Below are positions 30,531 through 40,141 of a DNA stretch of 64,000 nucleotides, piece after piece. The notes under the pieces are model-generated. The model did not search any database. It was not told the origin of the DNA and worked only from the letters and a program-made list of their open reading frames with translations. Source of the DNA: Buchnera aphidicola (Tetraneura ulmi) (lineage in GTDB: Bacteria > Pseudomonadota > Gammaproteobacteria > Enterobacterales > Enterobacteriaceae); NCBI RefSeq assembly GCF_964058925.1, contig NZ_OZ060366.1, forward strand, positions 36,300 through 100,299, read 5' to 3'. Made by a program: the position numbers and the translations under genes. Within the stretch, counting starts at the first letter, position 1. The number at the start of each line of letters is the position of its first letter.

Positions 30531-32318
30531 ATGAACGTTAGTAAAACAAATAATTTTAATTCAAAAAAATTTATTGAAAATTTTTTTAGTCGTTTTTACA
30601 TGAATTCGAAATTAGTTCTGATATTAATATCTTTTTTATTAGCAGTTTTTTTTTCTTTATTTTTATGGATGAAGGAAGATTCTTATCAGTTATTATATGA
30701 TAAATTATCTCAGAAAGATCAAGAAGAAATCGTTCTTCAGTTAACGAAAATGCATATTCCATATCGTATTTCTAAAAACGATGATGGTATTTTAGTTCAA
30801 AAAAAACAACTATATGAAGTTCGTTTATTGTTATCTGAGAATGGATTTTCTAAGAGTATTTCAGATTCAGAATTTGATTTATCGAATGAAAAAAAAATTG
30901 GAATGATTAATTTTTTTTCCGAAGAAAAAAATAATCAAGTAATTTTAGAAAAAGAATTAGCTAAGAGCATACTTTTGATTCATGGAATAAAAGATGTAAA
31001 AGTTCATTTATCTCTTCCAAAAGAATCTATATTTTTAGATAAAGAAAAGAAAACTTCTGCTTCTGTTATTTTAACTTTATTTTCAGGTCAAACATTGGGT
31101 TCACATCAAGTAGATTCAATCGTTCGTTTTATTTCAAATAGCGTCACTGGTTTATCTAAAAAAGATGTCATTATATTAGATCAATTTGGTCGATTTTTAA
31201 ATAGGAAAAATAACAATTTAGGTTTACATTATAAACAATTCAATTATATAAATTTTGTAGAAGAAAATTATAAATCAAAAATTGAATCTATGTTATTCCC
31301 TATACTAGGGAAAAATAATGTTTGTGTCCAAGTAATGGCTAATATTGATTTAGATCCAAAAAAAGTTACAGAAAAAAAATATTATCCTAATTTTTATAAC
31401 AGAGATAAATCTATTCGATCGGAAGAAGGAAACGTTAAATATAAAAATAATTCTGAAATGATAAATTCGTTTAAAAAAGAACAACATTTTAATAAAAAAA
31501 ATAAAATTTCTTCAGAAACCGAACCAAAAGAATTTAAAAATTATGTTTCAAAAAAAAATAGTAATATTAATTATGAATTAAGTCATATTACTAAAGACAC
31601 TAAAATTAATTCTGGTAGAATAAATAAAATTTCAGTATCTGTTGTAGTTAATCATATATTGAAAACTACAGAAGGGAAAAAAATTTTTGTCAATGATAGT
31701 TATTTAGATAAAATTAAAAGTATTGTAAGTGGAACAATTGGTTTTTCTAAAGAAAGAGGTGATTGCGTTAATGTTACTAAATCTTTTTTTTATAACGAAA
31801 ATGAAAGGGAAAACAAAAAAAAAATAAATATAGTAAAGAATTCTTTTTTAAAAGATAATTCTAAAGAAAATATTTTAATCAGTAACACATATTTATATTT
31901 TATTACATTTTTAATATTTTTAATACTGTTAAATCAATTAAAATTTTTAAAATATAAGAAGAAATTAAACCATTCTCGTTATCAAAATACAAATCGAAAA
32001 GAAAGAAAAATTTCTTTGTCTTCTATAAATAATTCTGAATCTGTTTCAGTAGATGATAATAATAAATTAGAAAAAGATAATTCTATAGAAAACAAAAAAT
32101 TAGAAAAAGATAATAAAAAGAACAAAGAGAATAATGAATTAGAGAAAGATAATAATAAGTTAGGAAAAGAAAATTCTAAAAATAATAAAACAATTGATAA
32201 AGATATTAAATCTGAAAAAAACAAGAAATCTAACGATTCTTTAAATAAAATAATAGAAAAAAAATCGAAAATCACTGCTTCAATTATTAAAAAATGGATG
32301 AATGGTGATAAATTATGA
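30531..32318 (+). CDS. fliF: flagellar MS-ring protein FliF
   Basis: Inner-membrane ring that houses the export gate and carries the rotor ring. It has 595 residues, longer than usual. Membrane helix 1 is at about 24-44 (LVLILISFLLAVFFSLFLWM), followed by the ring-building motifs YRISKNDDGILVQ and RLLLSENGFSKS and by VKVHLSLPKESIFLDKEKK. Helix 2 is at about 450-470. After it comes a Lys/Asn/Glu-rich segment, about residues 505-575, with the unit KLEKDN recurring. The last residues, ASIIKKWMNGDKL, match the FliG-binding tail. So the extra length is a low-complexity linker between helix 2 and that tail. It overlaps fliG by 4 bases. Confidence 0.95.
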   Translation: MNVSKTNNFNSKKFIENFFSRFYMNSKLVLILISFLLAVFFSLFLWMKEDSYQLLYDKLSQKDQEEIVLQLTKMHIPYRISKNDDGILVQKKQLYEVRLLLSENGFSKSISDSEFDLSNEKKIGMINFFSEEKNNQVILEKELAKSILLIHGIKDVKVHLSLPKESIFLDKEKKTSASVILTLFSGQTLGSHQVDSIVRFISNSVTGLSKKDVIILDQFGRFLNRKNNNLGLHYKQFNYINFVEENYKSKIESMLFPILGKNNVCVQVMANIDLDPKKVTEKKYYPNFYNRDKSIRSEEGNVKYKNNSEMINSFKKEQHFNKKNKISSETEPKEFKNYVSKKNSNINYELSHITKDTKINSGRINKISVSVVVNHILKTTEGKKIFVNDSYLDKIKSIVSGTIGFSKERGDCVNVTKSFFYNENERENKKKINIVKNSFLKDNSKENILISNTYLYFITFLIFLILLNQLKFLKYKKKLNHSRYQNTNRKERKISLSSINNSESVSVDDNNKLEKDNSIENKKLEKDNKKNKENNELEKDNNKLGKENSKNNKTIDKDIKSEKNKKSNDSLNKIIEKKSKITASIIKKWMNGDKL

Positions 32319-33298
32319 TACTAAACGGTTTAGAAAAAAGTGTTATTTTGTTAATGTCTATAGATTTAGAAAATTCATCTGAAGTATTAAAATATTTGAG
32401 TTCTACTGAAATAAAAAAATTAGTTGGTGTTGCATCTTCTATGAGAGAAATTACTTCTGAAGATATCGATTTAGTGTTTAAAGAATTTGATTATGATTTT
32501 TTAAAACAGAAAAATTCAATTTCTAATGTTATTAGAAAAAATTTATTTAAAAATTTAGAAAAAATTTTTGGATTTCAAGAAACTGAGCTTTTATTTAATG
32601 AAGAATCTGAAATTCGAAATATAGATAGTTATTTGCAAGAGTTGAATCTTCTTGTTTCTAATGAATTGTTTAGTTTGATTAAAAATGAACATTTGCAAAT
32701 TATAGCTATGATTTTTTTTCATATAGATAAAACTCTAGCTTTAGAGACTTTAAATATTTTTAATGATTCTATACGGACAGAAATCATTTTAAAAATTTCA
32801 AAAATTAAATTTATTAAAAGATGTACTAAAATTTTGTTTTCTAGAGTATTGAAAGAAATTTTAAAACGAAAACGAGAAATTTTTGGGGAGGTTATAGGTA
32901 TACGTACTACTAATAAATTATTAGGATTAATGGAAAAAGAAAAAAAAATAAATATTTTAAAAAAAATGAAATTTTTGGATTTAATGACAGTAAGAAAAAT
33001 TATTTACTTTGGATTTAAATTTGAAAATATTATTGATTTAAAAGATTTATATCTAAAAGTTTTAATGAAGGAATTAGATTTAACTAGATTAGTTAAAATT
33101 TTAAAAATTTCTGATCGTAAAATACAAGAAAAATTTTTAAAAAATATGAATAAAATTGATATAAATAATTTCAAAAGGGAATATTCTAAAAAAAATTTTT
33201 TTTCTGAAATAGAGATTAAAAAAGAAAAAAATTTTGTAGTAAATTTAATCAAGAATTTATTAAGAGTTAAAAAAATATCTATAGAACCATTGGAATAA
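32315..33298 (+). CDS. fliG: flagellar rotor/switch protein FliG
   Basis: Sits on FliF and in motile bacteria receives torque from the stator. The 327 residues match the family (331). The N-terminal domain (EKSVILLMSIDLENSSEVLKY) binds FliF. The middle domain has LQIIAMIFFHIDKTLALETL, matching the EHPQ-type region only loosely: E. coli EHPQ reads EHLQ here. The C-terminal torque helix is divergent. The ATG overlaps the end of fliF (ATGA-type coupling). No stator genes are in this window, so torque function is doubtful. Confidence 0.92.
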   Translation: MILNGLEKSVILLMSIDLENSSEVLKYLSSTEIKKLVGVASSMREITSEDIDLVFKEFDYDFLKQKNSISNVIRKNLFKNLEKIFGFQETELLFNEESEIRNIDSYLQELNLLVSNELFSLIKNEHLQIIAMIFFHIDKTLALETLNIFNDSIRTEIILKISKIKFIKRCTKILFSRVLKEILKRKREIFGEVIGIRTTNKLLGLMEKEKKINILKKMKFLDLMTVRKIIYFGFKFENIIDLKDLYLKVLMKELDLTRLVKILKISDRKIQEKFLKNMNKIDINNFKREYSKKNFFSEIEIKKEKNFVVNLIKNLLRVKKISIEPLE

Positions 33299-33302
33299 TT
33301 TT

Positions 33303-34043
33303 ATGTCTAGATACGTATTGTCTTCTACAAAATGGAAAAAATGGTATCCAAATGATTTTTCTATGAAAGAAAAAGTAATAAAAAATAAGTTATCTCATAG
33401 AAAAGATAAAAGTTTTATTGATAATTCTAAAAAAATAGTAAAAACATCTTCTGAAAAGAATTCTAATAATTTTAATAATAACATTATTGTTGTTAATAAT
33501 AGTAGTAATAATTCTTGTCAAAAAAAAGAGATTTTAATAAATAAAAGAAAGAAAGAATCTAAAGTAGAAAAATTAAATAAACAGTTATTATTTGAAAAGA
33601 AATTTTCTATTTTTGAAAAAGAAAAAATAGAATTTTTTAAAAATGTTGAAGTTTTTTTAGAAGATTTTAAATTTTCACTTGAATCATTAGAAAAATTAAT
33701 GTCTTTTAAATTAGTTCGATTAGTATTAAAAATAGTAAAAAAAATAGTTGGAGAGACTAATTCTTTAGTTACTGAAAAGAAATTAATATCAAAAATTAAA
33801 GAAAATTTGAATAAAGATTTTATGATTTTTAAAAAGTTAGAATTACATATTCATCCTGATAATAAGCTTTTGGTGGAAGATAATTTTAGGGAAATTTTTT
33901 CTACTAATGAGTGGAAAATAGTTGGAAATATTGATGTAGATAAAGGAGGTTGTAAAATTTTTTTTTCTAATGGAGGCAGAATTGATTCTTGTATCAATAC
34001 TATATGGGAAGAACTTTGTCAACTAATTATTTTTAGAGATTAA
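33303..34043 (+). CDS. fliH: flagellar export ATPase regulator FliH
   Basis: Cytoplasmic partner that links the ATPase FliI to the C ring. It has 246 residues, a little longer than E. coli (228). The N-terminus MSRYVLSSTKWKKWYPNDF matches the FliH export-gate anchor with its conserved Trp residues. An Asn/Ser/Lys-rich low-complexity segment follows at about 50-80. The C-terminal FliI-binding domain contains LELHIHPDNKLLVEDNF and WKIVGNIDVDKGGCKI, the E2-like pattern. It is 4 bases after fliG and 5 before fliI. Confidence 0.92.
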   Translation: MSRYVLSSTKWKKWYPNDFSMKEKVIKNKLSHRKDKSFIDNSKKIVKTSSEKNSNNFNNNIIVVNNSSNNSCQKKEILINKRKKESKVEKLNKQLLFEKKFSIFEKEKIEFFKNVEVFLEDFKFSLESLEKLMSFKLVRLVLKIVKKIVGETNSLVTEKKLISKIKENLNKDFMIFKKLELHIHPDNKLLVEDNFREIFSTNEWKIVGNIDVDKGGCKIFFSNGGRIDSCINTIWEELCQLIIFRD

Positions 34044-34048
34044 TATTA

Positions 34049-35431
34049 ATGATAATAAAAGGAAAAAAAATATTTATAGACACAATTAATTTTCTTGAAC
34101 GACAAGTGAATAAGGTTAATGATACTGTTTATTCAGGTTCAGTAGTAACTACTCAAGGATTAATTTTATTAGTTAGTGGTATTAATTTACCAATAGGTTC
34201 TCTTTGTTATATTCAAAATAAGAAAAAAAAACATTTTTATAGAAAAATATTTGAAGTAGTAGGGTTCAAAAAAAATGTTATGTTTGTTATTCCGTTAGAT
34301 GGTACAATTAGTGGAATTTGTTCAGGAGATCGTGTTTTCCCAATAATTTCAGAGTCTAAAGAAAAAAATAGTTTTTTAGAACAGCAGTTTCCTATTGGTG
34401 AAAATATGTTAGGAAGGGTTTTAGATAGTAGAGGTAACACTATTGATGGATTAGGAAAGTTTGTTCCTGATTTACAGGATAGTATTATTAATACGACAAT
34501 TAATCCAATGTTTCGTAAACCAATAAACAGTATTTTAGACGTTGGAATAAGATCAATAAATTCATTGTTTACTATTGGATTAGGACAGCGAATTGGGTTG
34601 TTTTCTACTTCTGGAATAGGTAAAAGTGTTTTGTTAGGCATGATTACAAAATATTGTTCTTCCGATGTAGTTGTTATTGGCCTGATTGGAGAAAGAAGTA
34701 GAGAAATTAAAGAATTTATAGATAACGTTTTGGGACCCGTTGGAATTTCTAAGTCAGTGATTGTAGCAGAACCAGCAGGTTCATCACCATTACTTCGAAT
34801 ACAGGGTGCTATGTATGCAACTAGGATTGCTGAATATTTTAGAGATGATAAAAAAAAAAATGTTTTGTTGATTATTGATTCTTTAACTCGTTATGCAATG
34901 TCTTTACGAGAAATAGCTTTATCAATGGGTGAATTACCAGTTTCAAAAGGTTATCCTGTTTCTGTTTTTTCTAAATTATCACATTTGTTAGAAAGAGCAG
35001 GGAATTCATCTTTAGAATCAGGTTCAATGAGTGCTATATATACAGTATTAACAGAAGAAGACGAAGGAAATGATCCAATTTCAGATATATCTAAATCTAC
35101 TTTAGATGGACATCTAGTACTTTCTAAAGAACAAGCTAAGTTAGGAATTTACCCGGCTATAGATATTGAATCTTCTATAAGTCGTGTTATGACTGGATTA
35201 GTTTCTAATAAACATTATTCTTATATGCTACAGTTTAAACAATTGATGTCTATATATAAAAAAAATAAAGAATTAATAAATATAGGAGCATATGTATCTG
35301 GGACTGATTCAGTTATTGACGAGTCTATTAATAAATATGAAAGATTGAATTTTTTTTTACAACAATCTATAAATACTAGTTTTAATTTTTTAAATTCGAT
35401 TAAAGAATTAGAAAATTTATTTAAAAATTAG
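34049..35431 (+). CDS. fliI: flagellum-specific ATPase FliI
   Basis: Hexameric ATPase that energises flagellar type III export. The 460 residues match the family (457). The P-loop is LFSTSGIGKSVLLGM; the GK(S) core is intact, but the first positions read STSG where Salmonella has AGSG. GLIGERSREIKEFIDNVLG and the Walker B strand NVLLIIDSLTRYAMSLREI follow, then YTVLTEEDEGNDPISD. An A11 run at 34850-34860 lies in frame just before Walker B. It is closely spaced with fliH and fliJ. Confidence 0.95.
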   Translation: MIIKGKKIFIDTINFLERQVNKVNDTVYSGSVVTTQGLILLVSGINLPIGSLCYIQNKKKKHFYRKIFEVVGFKKNVMFVIPLDGTISGICSGDRVFPIISESKEKNSFLEQQFPIGENMLGRVLDSRGNTIDGLGKFVPDLQDSIINTTINPMFRKPINSILDVGIRSINSLFTIGLGQRIGLFSTSGIGKSVLLGMITKYCSSDVVVIGLIGERSREIKEFIDNVLGPVGISKSVIVAEPAGSSPLLRIQGAMYATRIAEYFRDDKKKNVLLIIDSLTRYAMSLREIALSMGELPVSKGYPVSVFSKLSHLLERAGNSSLESGSMSAIYTVLTEEDEGNDPISDISKSTLDGHLVLSKEQAKLGIYPAIDIESSISRVMTGLVSNKHYSYMLQFKQLMSIYKKNKELINIGAYVSGTDSVIDESINKYERLNFFLQQSINTSFNFLNSIKELENLFKN

Positions 35432-35463
35432 TGAATTTGAGTTTTATTTTAGGTTGGCAATAC

Positions 35464-35901
35464 ATGTTAAAAAAAATGAATTTGTATTCAATTATAGAAG
35501 ATATAGAAAAATTAAAATTAAAAAAAATAATGTTTTTACTAAAAAAAAAAAACATTATTTTAGAAACTATAAAAAAAGAAAAATTAATATTAATACAGTA
35601 TCAAAGTGAATATATTAATAATTTTAAATTTAAAAAATCTATTGGAATAAATGAAATTGAATGGAAAAATTATAGTTTTTTTTTAGATTTATTAAATAAA
35701 AATATTTTAATTAAAGAAAAAAAAATCAAAAATAAGGGAAAAGAAATAAAAAATATTATTGTTTCTTGTAAAAAAAAATTTAAAAAAATAAATATGTATA
35801 AATTTTTAAATAATATTTTTTATAAAAAAGAAAAATCAAAAGAAATGTTTTTAAATCAAAGAATTTTAGATGAATTAATGATTCTTTTTTGTTTGAAATA
35901 A
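35464..35901 (+). CDS. fliJ: flagellar export chaperone FliJ
   Basis: Coiled-coil stalk protein of the export ATPase. The sequence is extremely Lys/Ile/Asn-rich, but QYQSEYINNF followed by EWKNYSFFLDLLNK matches E. coli DYQNEYRNNL and WINYQQFI in the right order, and its place after fliI fits. I chose the ATG at 35464 (145 residues, E. coli 147), preceded by AGG. A GTG at 35431 overlapping the fliI stop would give 156. An A12 run at 35541-35552 lies in frame. Confidence 0.82.
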   Translation: MLKKMNLYSIIEDIEKLKLKKIMFLLKKKNIILETIKKEKLILIQYQSEYINNFKFKKSIGINEIEWKNYSFFLDLLNKNILIKEKKIKNKGKEIKNIIVSCKKKFKKINMYKFLNNIFYKKEKSKEMFLNQRILDELMILFCLK

Positions 35902-35916
35902 AGGATAACACATTCA

Positions 35917-37063
35917 ATGTTGCTTAAAAATTTAGATAATAAAATAAATAATTTTAAAGAAAATAAGTGTTTGAATTCTATTTTTGAGATTTATCCTAAA
36001 AATAAAAAATTTAAGAATATATATAATCACTTAAAAAAGAAAAAATATTTTAAATCTAATAATATTTTTCCAAGTTCTATTTATCAAATTAGTTGTTGTT
36101 TTTCTAGTAAAATTACAGATACTTTAAAAGTAAATTTTTTACACGATTCATTAAATAAAAATAATTTAATCAATAAAATTGGTATTTTAAATTTTTATAA
36201 AAAAAAAAATAATTGGATGTGTAGTTGTTTTGATGTATTAAAAAATAAAAACAATTTTTTTTTTAAACATAAAAAATAAATTTTATAAAAAATTAAATAT
36301 TAATAATAAAAATACAGAATTTTTTTTAGGACAAGTAAAAAATTTTAAAAACAGTAATTATGATAAATATATTTTTTTTAATAATAAAATGTACGATAGT
36401 TTGTTACTATCATCAAATATATTTAAAAAATTTAATGAAAAAATATTTTTTTTTGATAAAAATAATTGTTTATCATTTTTATATGATTGTGATCAAAAAT
36501 TTAAAAATTTTAATGATGAAAAAAATATAAATCTTAATGAAAAAACCATTTTTTTTTCTTTTTTTGAGAAAATATATAATAGAAATGATTTTCTTTCAGT
36601 AATTTTTTTTAATGATTCTATTTACAATAGAGAAGAATTGAAAAAATTTTTTTTAGAAAAAATATTAAATAGTTTTAAAAAAAATAAAAAAAATAAATTG
36701 AAATTTTTAATTTCTTCTAGTGATTTAGAAAATATTTTAGTTGAATTTGGTATAAAAAATAAGAAGATTTCTTTAAACTTTTTTTCTACTAATTCAGTTT
36801 TGTGTTCATTTTTAAAATCTTTTTTACCAGATTTAAAAAAACGGTTAAAAAAAAATAAAATAATTTTTGATGAAATAGAAGTTTTAAAAAAAGATTTTTT
36901 TAATAAATTTAAAGAGAATGATATTAAAAATAAAAATTTAAAATATTTACAAAATAATTTTTATAAAAGTTTTGAAAATAAATATTTTTATAAAAAAAAA
37001 ATAAATTCTTTTAATTTAATCAAGCAATATAAATTCTCAAATATTTTATTGAATAAAGATTAA
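35917..37063 (+). pseudogene. fliK: flagellar hook-length protein FliK, split by a frameshift at a T10 run
   Basis: Two frames occupy the fliK position. The first (35917-36279, frame 1) is an Asn/Lys-rich N-terminal part. The second runs in frame 2 without a stop from 36242 to 37063, although its first ATG is at 36389. The two overlap at 36242-36279, which contains T10 (36255-36264) and A6. Loss of one T would join them into about 381 residues, near the E. coli FliK length (375). The second part has the FliK C-terminal pattern: LKFLISSSDLENILVEFGIK and CSFLKSFLPDLKKRLKKNKI, matching the Flg_hook domain. It is either a pseudogene, a homopolymer sequencing error, or a gene read through by slippage. 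Confidence 0.72.
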
Positions 37064-37214
37064 AATTATATTTAATTTTTATTTTTTTTAAGTAATTCAA
37101 TTTAATTGAAGTATTAAATTTTTAAAAAAAAATTAATGTTTTATAATTTTTTAAAAAAGTTATTTAAAATTTTAAAAAAATATTAAACAATAATTGTTCT
37201 ATGAGGCACATGCA

Positions 37215-38186
37215 ATGGACGATACTATTAATGAAAAGTCAAGTTCTAACAGTTTTTCTATTTTAAAATTAATGAAAAAGAGGAGTGTTAATTTTTTTAA
37301 TATTAGTGATGATAAAAATTTTATAAACGTTAGAAAAAATTATATTTTAAATAGTGAAATATGTATCTTTGATATAATTTCTAGTATTTTTATAAGTGTT
37401 TTCGAGAAAAAATTATGTAATTATTTTGAATTGAATAAGGTTAATTTTTGTTTAAAAAAGAATAGAATTGTTTTTTATTCTGATTTTTATTTAAAAAACT
37501 ATAATTTTTTACAATTTAATTTTTCTAGAATTTTTTCTTGTTTTGATTGTGCGTTTATTAGTTTTTCTCCAGAATTCTTGATTGTAATAATAGATTTATT
37601 ATTTGGGGGCAATGGTTACTATCCTTTTAATACAATTGAAAAAAGAAAATTTACATCTAACGAATTTAGAATAATAAAAAAAATATATGAATTAGCAATG
37701 CAATCTTATTGTATAGCTTGTAATAAACAATTTAAATTAGATTATAGAGCTATAAGTTTAAAAAATGATTTTATTAAGAAAAAAGAACAAGTTCATTCTA
37801 ATAATACTAAGTTAATGGTTTCAGTTTTTGAAATAGAAATAAATAAGTTAAAATTAAACTTTAATATTGGTATATTACTTTCTAAAATAGATGAAATTAA
37901 GAATACTATTATTAAAAATAAAAACTTAAATGTTCTAAAAAATCAGAAACAAAATGAAAATTCTTTTGTTAACGATTTTAGTGATATAAAAATTGATGTA
38001 AAAGTTAAATTTAAAGATATCTTCTTATCTATTTCTGAAATTGATAAGTTAAAAGTCGGTGATATTATTCCTTTGGAAGATCCAGAAACAGTAACAGGAT
38101 ATTCTTTTGGAAAATATTTATTTTCTGGAAAATATGGATTATTAAAAGGAAAACATGCTGTTTCTATAAAAAAAATAAATTGTTAA
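37215..38186 (+). CDS. fliM: flagellar motor switch protein FliM
   Basis: C-ring protein between FliG and FliN. I chose the ATG at 37215, with GAGG 7 bases upstream, in preference to the in-frame TTG at 37194, giving 323 residues (E. coli 334). The N-terminal CheY-binding motif of FliM is not recognisable, consistent with no chemotaxis. The middle domain contains SFSPEFLIVIIDLLFGGNG and the Cys/Arg-rich YRAISLKNDF. The C-terminal SpoA domain has LKVGDIIPLEDPETVTGY. No fliL is present between fliK and fliM. Confidence 0.92.
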   Translation: MDDTINEKSSSNSFSILKLMKKRSVNFFNISDDKNFINVRKNYILNSEICIFDIISSIFISVFEKKLCNYFELNKVNFCLKKNRIVFYSDFYLKNYNFLQFNFSRIFSCFDCAFISFSPEFLIVIIDLLFGGNGYYPFNTIEKRKFTSNEFRIIKKIYELAMQSYCIACNKQFKLDYRAISLKNDFIKKKEQVHSNNTKLMVSVFEIEINKLKLNFNIGILLSKIDEIKNTIIKNKNLNVLKNQKQNENSFVNDFSDIKIDVKVKFKDIFLSISEIDKLKVGDIIPLEDPETVTGYSFGKYLFSGKYGLLKGKHAVSIKKINC

Positions 38187-38215
38187 ATTAATTCTTAATT
38201 TTAAGGAACAATTGT

Positions 38216-38641
38216 ATGAATAAAAATGAGAAAAGTTTTACTAATACTCATATTTCTAATAAAAATAATTCAACTAAAAAAGAAGAAAATTATTCAGATA
38301 CAATTATTGATAGTAGCAATAATGATAGTAGGCAAAGTTTAAAAATTAAAAAAAAAACTGTGAATAATATTGATACAATAAATAACAGGTTAACCCTAGT
38401 AGGTTCAATACCTATAAAACTTTCTGTAGAATTAGGAAATAAAAAAATTTCTATTAAAGATTTTTTAAAATTGTCTATTGGTTCAATTTTACCATTGGAT
38501 AAAAAAATAGATAAACCATTGAACATTTATATTAATGATTATTTAATTGCAGAAGGAGAAATTGTAATTATAGAAAGCAAATATGGTATGAGAATTACTA
38601 AAATAATTTCTTCTAGAGAAAGGATTAATAAATTAGAATAA
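38216..38641 (+). CDS. fliN: flagellar motor switch protein FliN
   Basis: Bottom of the C ring, docking site for the FliH-FliI complex. The 141 residues match the family (137). The first 55 residues are Asn/Ser/Lys-rich and unconserved. The SpoA domain is clear: IPIKLSVELGNKKISIKDFL, LSIGSILPLDKKIDKPLNIY and VIIESKYGMRITKI. AAGGAACAATTGT lies before the ATG. It is 29 bases after fliM. Confidence 0.94.
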   Translation: MNKNEKSFTNTHISNKNNSTKKEENYSDTIIDSSNNDSRQSLKIKKKTVNNIDTINNRLTLVGSIPIKLSVELGNKKISIKDFLKLSIGSILPLDKKIDKPLNIYINDYLIAEGEIVIIESKYGMRITKIISSRERINKLE

Positions 38642-38938
38642 TTTATAGTCAAGAAAAAATAAAAAATATTAACCAATTGAAATGAATAATTTTATTTTAC
38701 AAATATTTTTTATTGTAATAAAATTACTATTATTATTTATTTTATTCTTAAATATATAAGATTTATAAAACTTGATTATTTTTACAATTATTTAAAAAAA
38801 TTAATTTATTTAAGCTAAAAAAATTAGTTAATAAATAGTTTATTAAATAAAATAAAATAACTATATTCTTTAATTTTAAAAAAATATTTTTTTAAAATTA
38901 AAGTAGAATAAAACAACTTAATATCTTGGATAGATACG
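38642..38938 (+). other. interval where fliO would be expected
   Basis: 297 bases between fliN and fliP with no open frame. E. coli has fliO here, which helps assemble FliP. A TTAAGCTAAAAAAATTAGTTAA-like A+T stretch near 38810 shows weak dyad symmetry only. No FliO-like membrane segment is seen. Confidence 0.5.
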
Positions 38939-39676
38939 ATGATTTATCAGATTGTTCCATTATTATTTTTAATTTTAATATCCCCTAAAACATATGCAAA
39001 TATACCAGGAATAATAACTCAGAATTTATCGAATGGAGAACAAATTTGGTCATTTCCAATTGAAACTTTATTATTTCTTACATCTTTAACTTTTATACCT
39101 GCAATTTTGTTGATGATGACTAGTTTTACAAGAATTATTATTGTTTTAGGATTTCTTCGTAGTGCTATTGGAACTCCTTACGCTCCATCGAATCAAATAT
39201 TATTAGGTTTATCTTTATTTTTAACTTTTTTTATTATGAGTCCTGTCTTTGAAAAAGTTTATAAAGAATCTTATATTCCATACAGTGAAAATAAAATTTC
39301 TTCTGTTACTGCAGTTAAAAATGGTTTTAAACCATTTAAAAAGTTTATGTTAAAACAAATTCGTAGAAGTGATTTAGAATTATTTTGTAAATTATCTCAT
39401 GTTTCTTCTAATTTTTCTAACAAAGAGATGATACCAATTAAAATTTTGTTACCTTCTTTTATTACAAGTGAATTAAAAACAGCATTTCAAATTGGATTTA
39501 CTATTTTTATTCCATTCTTGATAATTGATTTAGTTGTTTCTAGTATATTAATGGCATTAGGTATGATGATGGTTCCTCCATCTAGTATTTCTTTACCTTT
39601 TAAAATCATGTTATTTGTCTTAGTAGACGGTTGGCATTTACTTATTAATTCTTTAGCAAATAGTTTTTTTTACTAA
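38939..39676 (+). CDS. fliP: flagellar export gate protein FliP
   Basis: Core of the FliPQR gate. The 245 residues equal E. coli FliP. A cleavable signal peptide is visible at 1-20 ([20 protein letters not shown], exactly 20). Hydrophobic segments lie at about 44-66, 85-105, 180-205 and 215-240. Conserved motifs are [37 protein letters not shown] and [19 protein letters not shown]. It starts the fliPQR group. Confidence 0.96.
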   Translation: MIYQIVPLLFLILISPKTYANIPGIITQNLSNGEQIWSFPIETLLFLTSLTFIPAILLMMTSFTRIIIVLGFLRSAIGTPYAPSNQILLGLSLFLTFFIMSPVFEKVYKESYIPYSENKISSVTAVKNGFKPFKKFMLKQIRRSDLELFCKLSHVSSNFSNKEMIPIKILLPSFITSELKTAFQIGFTIFIPFLIIDLVVSSILMALGMMMVPPSSISLPFKIMLFVLVDGWHLLINSLANSFFY

Positions 39677-39856
39677 ATTTTAAAAATATTAGTATTAAAT
39701 ATTAAGTAATTGTATCTATTTATGTTGTTTAAATTGGTTTAAAAAAATTTTGATAGAAAAATTTTAATTAACTTTTTTTTAAAATAAATTTATTATTATT
39801 TCTATTTTTAGACTTTTTTTATTTTTATAAATAATAGAATGATAAATGGGGTGTTT

Positions 39857-40141
39857 ATGACTAATCCTGAATTAGTAATGTCAATGTTTCGTCAAGCTAT
39901 GAAAACTTCATTGCTTTTATCAGCTCCAGCACTGATATCAGCATTGGTTACTGGTTTGTTTGTTAGTATTTTTCAAGCATCAACTCAATTAAATGAACAA
40001 ACTCTTTCGTTTATACCAAAATTAATATCAGTAATTGGATCTATTTTTATTTTTGGTCCATGGATGTTACACTTAATGATTAATTATATAAACACATTAT
40101 TTATTAATTTACCTACCATAGCACATCAATGTTCACTTTAA
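39857..40141 (+). CDS. fliQ: flagellar export gate protein FliQ
   Basis: Small two-helix gate protein. The ATG at 39857 is preferred over 39839, because it gives the family N-terminus (MTNPELVMSMFRQAMKTSLL) and is preceded by GGGGTG. The 94 residues compare with 89 in E. coli. Helices lie at about 18-40 and 52-77; LFVSIFQASTQLNEQTLSFI and IFGPWMLHLM are diagnostic. The 3' end overlaps the start of fliR by 13 bases. Confidence 0.95.
   Translation: MTNPELVMSMFRQAMKTSLLLSAPALISALVTGLFVSIFQASTQLNEQTLSFIPKLISVIGSIFIFGPWMLHLMINYINTLFINLPTIAHQCSL

Noticed and set aside
36389..37063. Treating the 224-codon frame as an independent gene
   Set aside because: The frame is open upstream of its ATG to 36242 and carries the FliK C-terminal domain, so it is better read as the second part of fliK.
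37194..37214. TTG at 37194 as the fliM start
   Set aside because: The ATG at 37215 has a GAGG site at good spacing and no conserved residues lie before it.
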